From: JBARCX01 sp049794535
GTDB lineage: Bacteria; Pseudomonadota; Gammaproteobacteria; Xanthomonadales; Rhodanobacteraceae
NCBI GenBank assembly: GCA_049794535.1
Contig: JBARCX010000418.1
Coordinates: forward strand, 1-6,088
Length of the DNA: 6,088 nucleotides
Direction of reading: 5' to 3'
Shown here: one piece after another, positions 5,836-6,088 of the stretch
Layout: each line of letters begins with the position of its first letter
How positions within the stretch are numbered: the first letter of the stretch is position 1
The notes under the pieces: model-generated
Seen by the model: only the letters and a program-made list of their open reading frames with translations
Databases searched by the model: none
What the model was told of the DNA's origin: nothing
Translations under genes and position numbers: made by a program

Positions 5836-5891
5836 CCGGCGGCCGAGTCACCTTTCTTTGTTGGCCCAAAGAAACGTAACCCAAAGAAATG
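5836..5891. repeat. Dispersed-repeat-like segment with inverted and direct repeats
   Basis: TTTCTTTG (5853-5860) and CAAAGAAA (5867-5874) are perfect 8-bp complements around the loop TTGGCC. The decamer CCCAAAGAAA occurs at 5865-5874 and again at 5880-5889, 15 bases apart. The whole block (gccgagtcac, then a T-rich and an A-rich arm, then CGTAAC and a second A-rich arm) resembles, from memory, an intergenic sequence found many times in xanthomonad and pseudomonad genomes, often mis-annotated as small proteins containing FFVGPKK- or GPKKSN-like peptides. The repeats are seen directly; the dispersed-family identity is inferred from recall. Confidence 0.5.
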
Positions 5892-6088
5892 GCCTTTCGA
5901 GCTGGTAGCACGCCGTGGGATAGAAGCGCTGGAAGATCTGCGCGATCAGATAGTCCGCTACCCAAGGTTAGACAATGTGGCTACACCGCAACGCGCCGAA
6001 GCGGTGAGGACTTAAAGCAGTCCCGGCCGAGGATCGAGGCGTTTAATCCAGCCGACTGCATGTATCACGGCAACGCCGAGGCTTTAAG
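5892..6088. other. Right-edge region without a recognisable gene
   Basis: About 200 bases following the repeat block. A plus-strand frame is open from ATG 5889 to the window end (66 codons, MAFRAGSTPWDRSAGRS...), but its ATG lies inside the repeat and the product resembles no family. A second plus frame is open from about 5803 to a TAA at 6013-6015 but has no start codon before its late part. The block GAGGMNTTWAA-like recurs loosely at 6006-6017, 6036-6047 and 6078-6088. I see no tRNA, terminator or promoter that I can support. It may be a further part of the dispersed repeat or a degraded gene. Confidence 0.3.

Noticed and set aside
5555..5965. Minus-strand 136-codon frame across the pyrB end and the repeat
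   Set aside because: About half of it is antisense to conserved pyrB codons and the rest reads through the repeat block. Its start has no supporting ribosome binding site, and such frames are typical spurious calls over this repeat.

Overview
The window is ordinary chromosomal core sequence from a GC-rich gammaproteobacterium. Protein style and gene order point to the Xanthomonadales/Lysobacterales, probably the Rhodanobacteraceae (a Dyella-, Frateuria- or Rhodanobacter-like organism). That placement is inferred from recognised families and neighbourhood; no database search was possible. The order pilG <- -> gshB, tonB, (insert), yqgE/algH, ruvX/yqgF, pyrB is the arrangement I know from Pseudomonas aeruginosa (pilG, gshB, tonB3, algH, yqgF, pyrR, pyrB, pyrC') and from xanthomonads. 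Here pyrR is absent between ruvX and pyrB, and a CPBP-family membrane protease gene sits between tonB and yqgE.

Layout. 1-132: left edge downstream of pilG, with two small hairpins and no recognisable gene. 133-534 (-): pilG, the chemotaxis-type response regulator of type IV pilus twitching motility. 535-874: divergent intergenic region of 340 bp with a weak pilG promoter candidate, a two-part hairpin in the gshB leader and a strong gshB ribosome binding site. 875-1837 (+): gshB, glutathione synthetase. 1834-2700 (+): a TonB-family protein whose GTG start overlaps the gshB stop by 4 bases. 2810-3676 (+): CPBP intramembrane metalloprotease with its own strong ribosome binding site. 3784-4353 (+): yqgE/algH, preceded by a 9-bp inverted repeat that overlaps a -10-like box and is consistent with leaderless transcription. 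4364-4795 (+): ruvX/yqgF, linked to yqgE by a five-codon mini-ORF. About 4800-5756 (+): pyrB, aspartate carbamoyltransferase catalytic chain. 5757-6088: non-coding tail with a weak terminator candidate, a dispersed-repeat-like segment with an 8-bp inverted repeat and a duplicated CCCAAAGAAA motif, and about 200 bp without a recognisable gene.

The genes serve mixed housekeeping roles. pilG and possibly the TonB-like gene relate to pili and envelope energy transduction, gshB makes glutathione, ruvX is linked to RNA or Holliday junction processing, and pyrB makes carbamoyl-aspartate for pyrimidines. Likely transcription units are pilG leftward, gshB-tonB (coupled), CPBP alone or as a read-through unit, and yqgE-ruvX-pyrB (tightly packed). 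I see no new multi-gene system. The observations most worth following up are the possible leaderless and operator-like start of yqgE, the yqgE-ruvX stop/start relay, the inserted CPBP gene and the 3' repeat.
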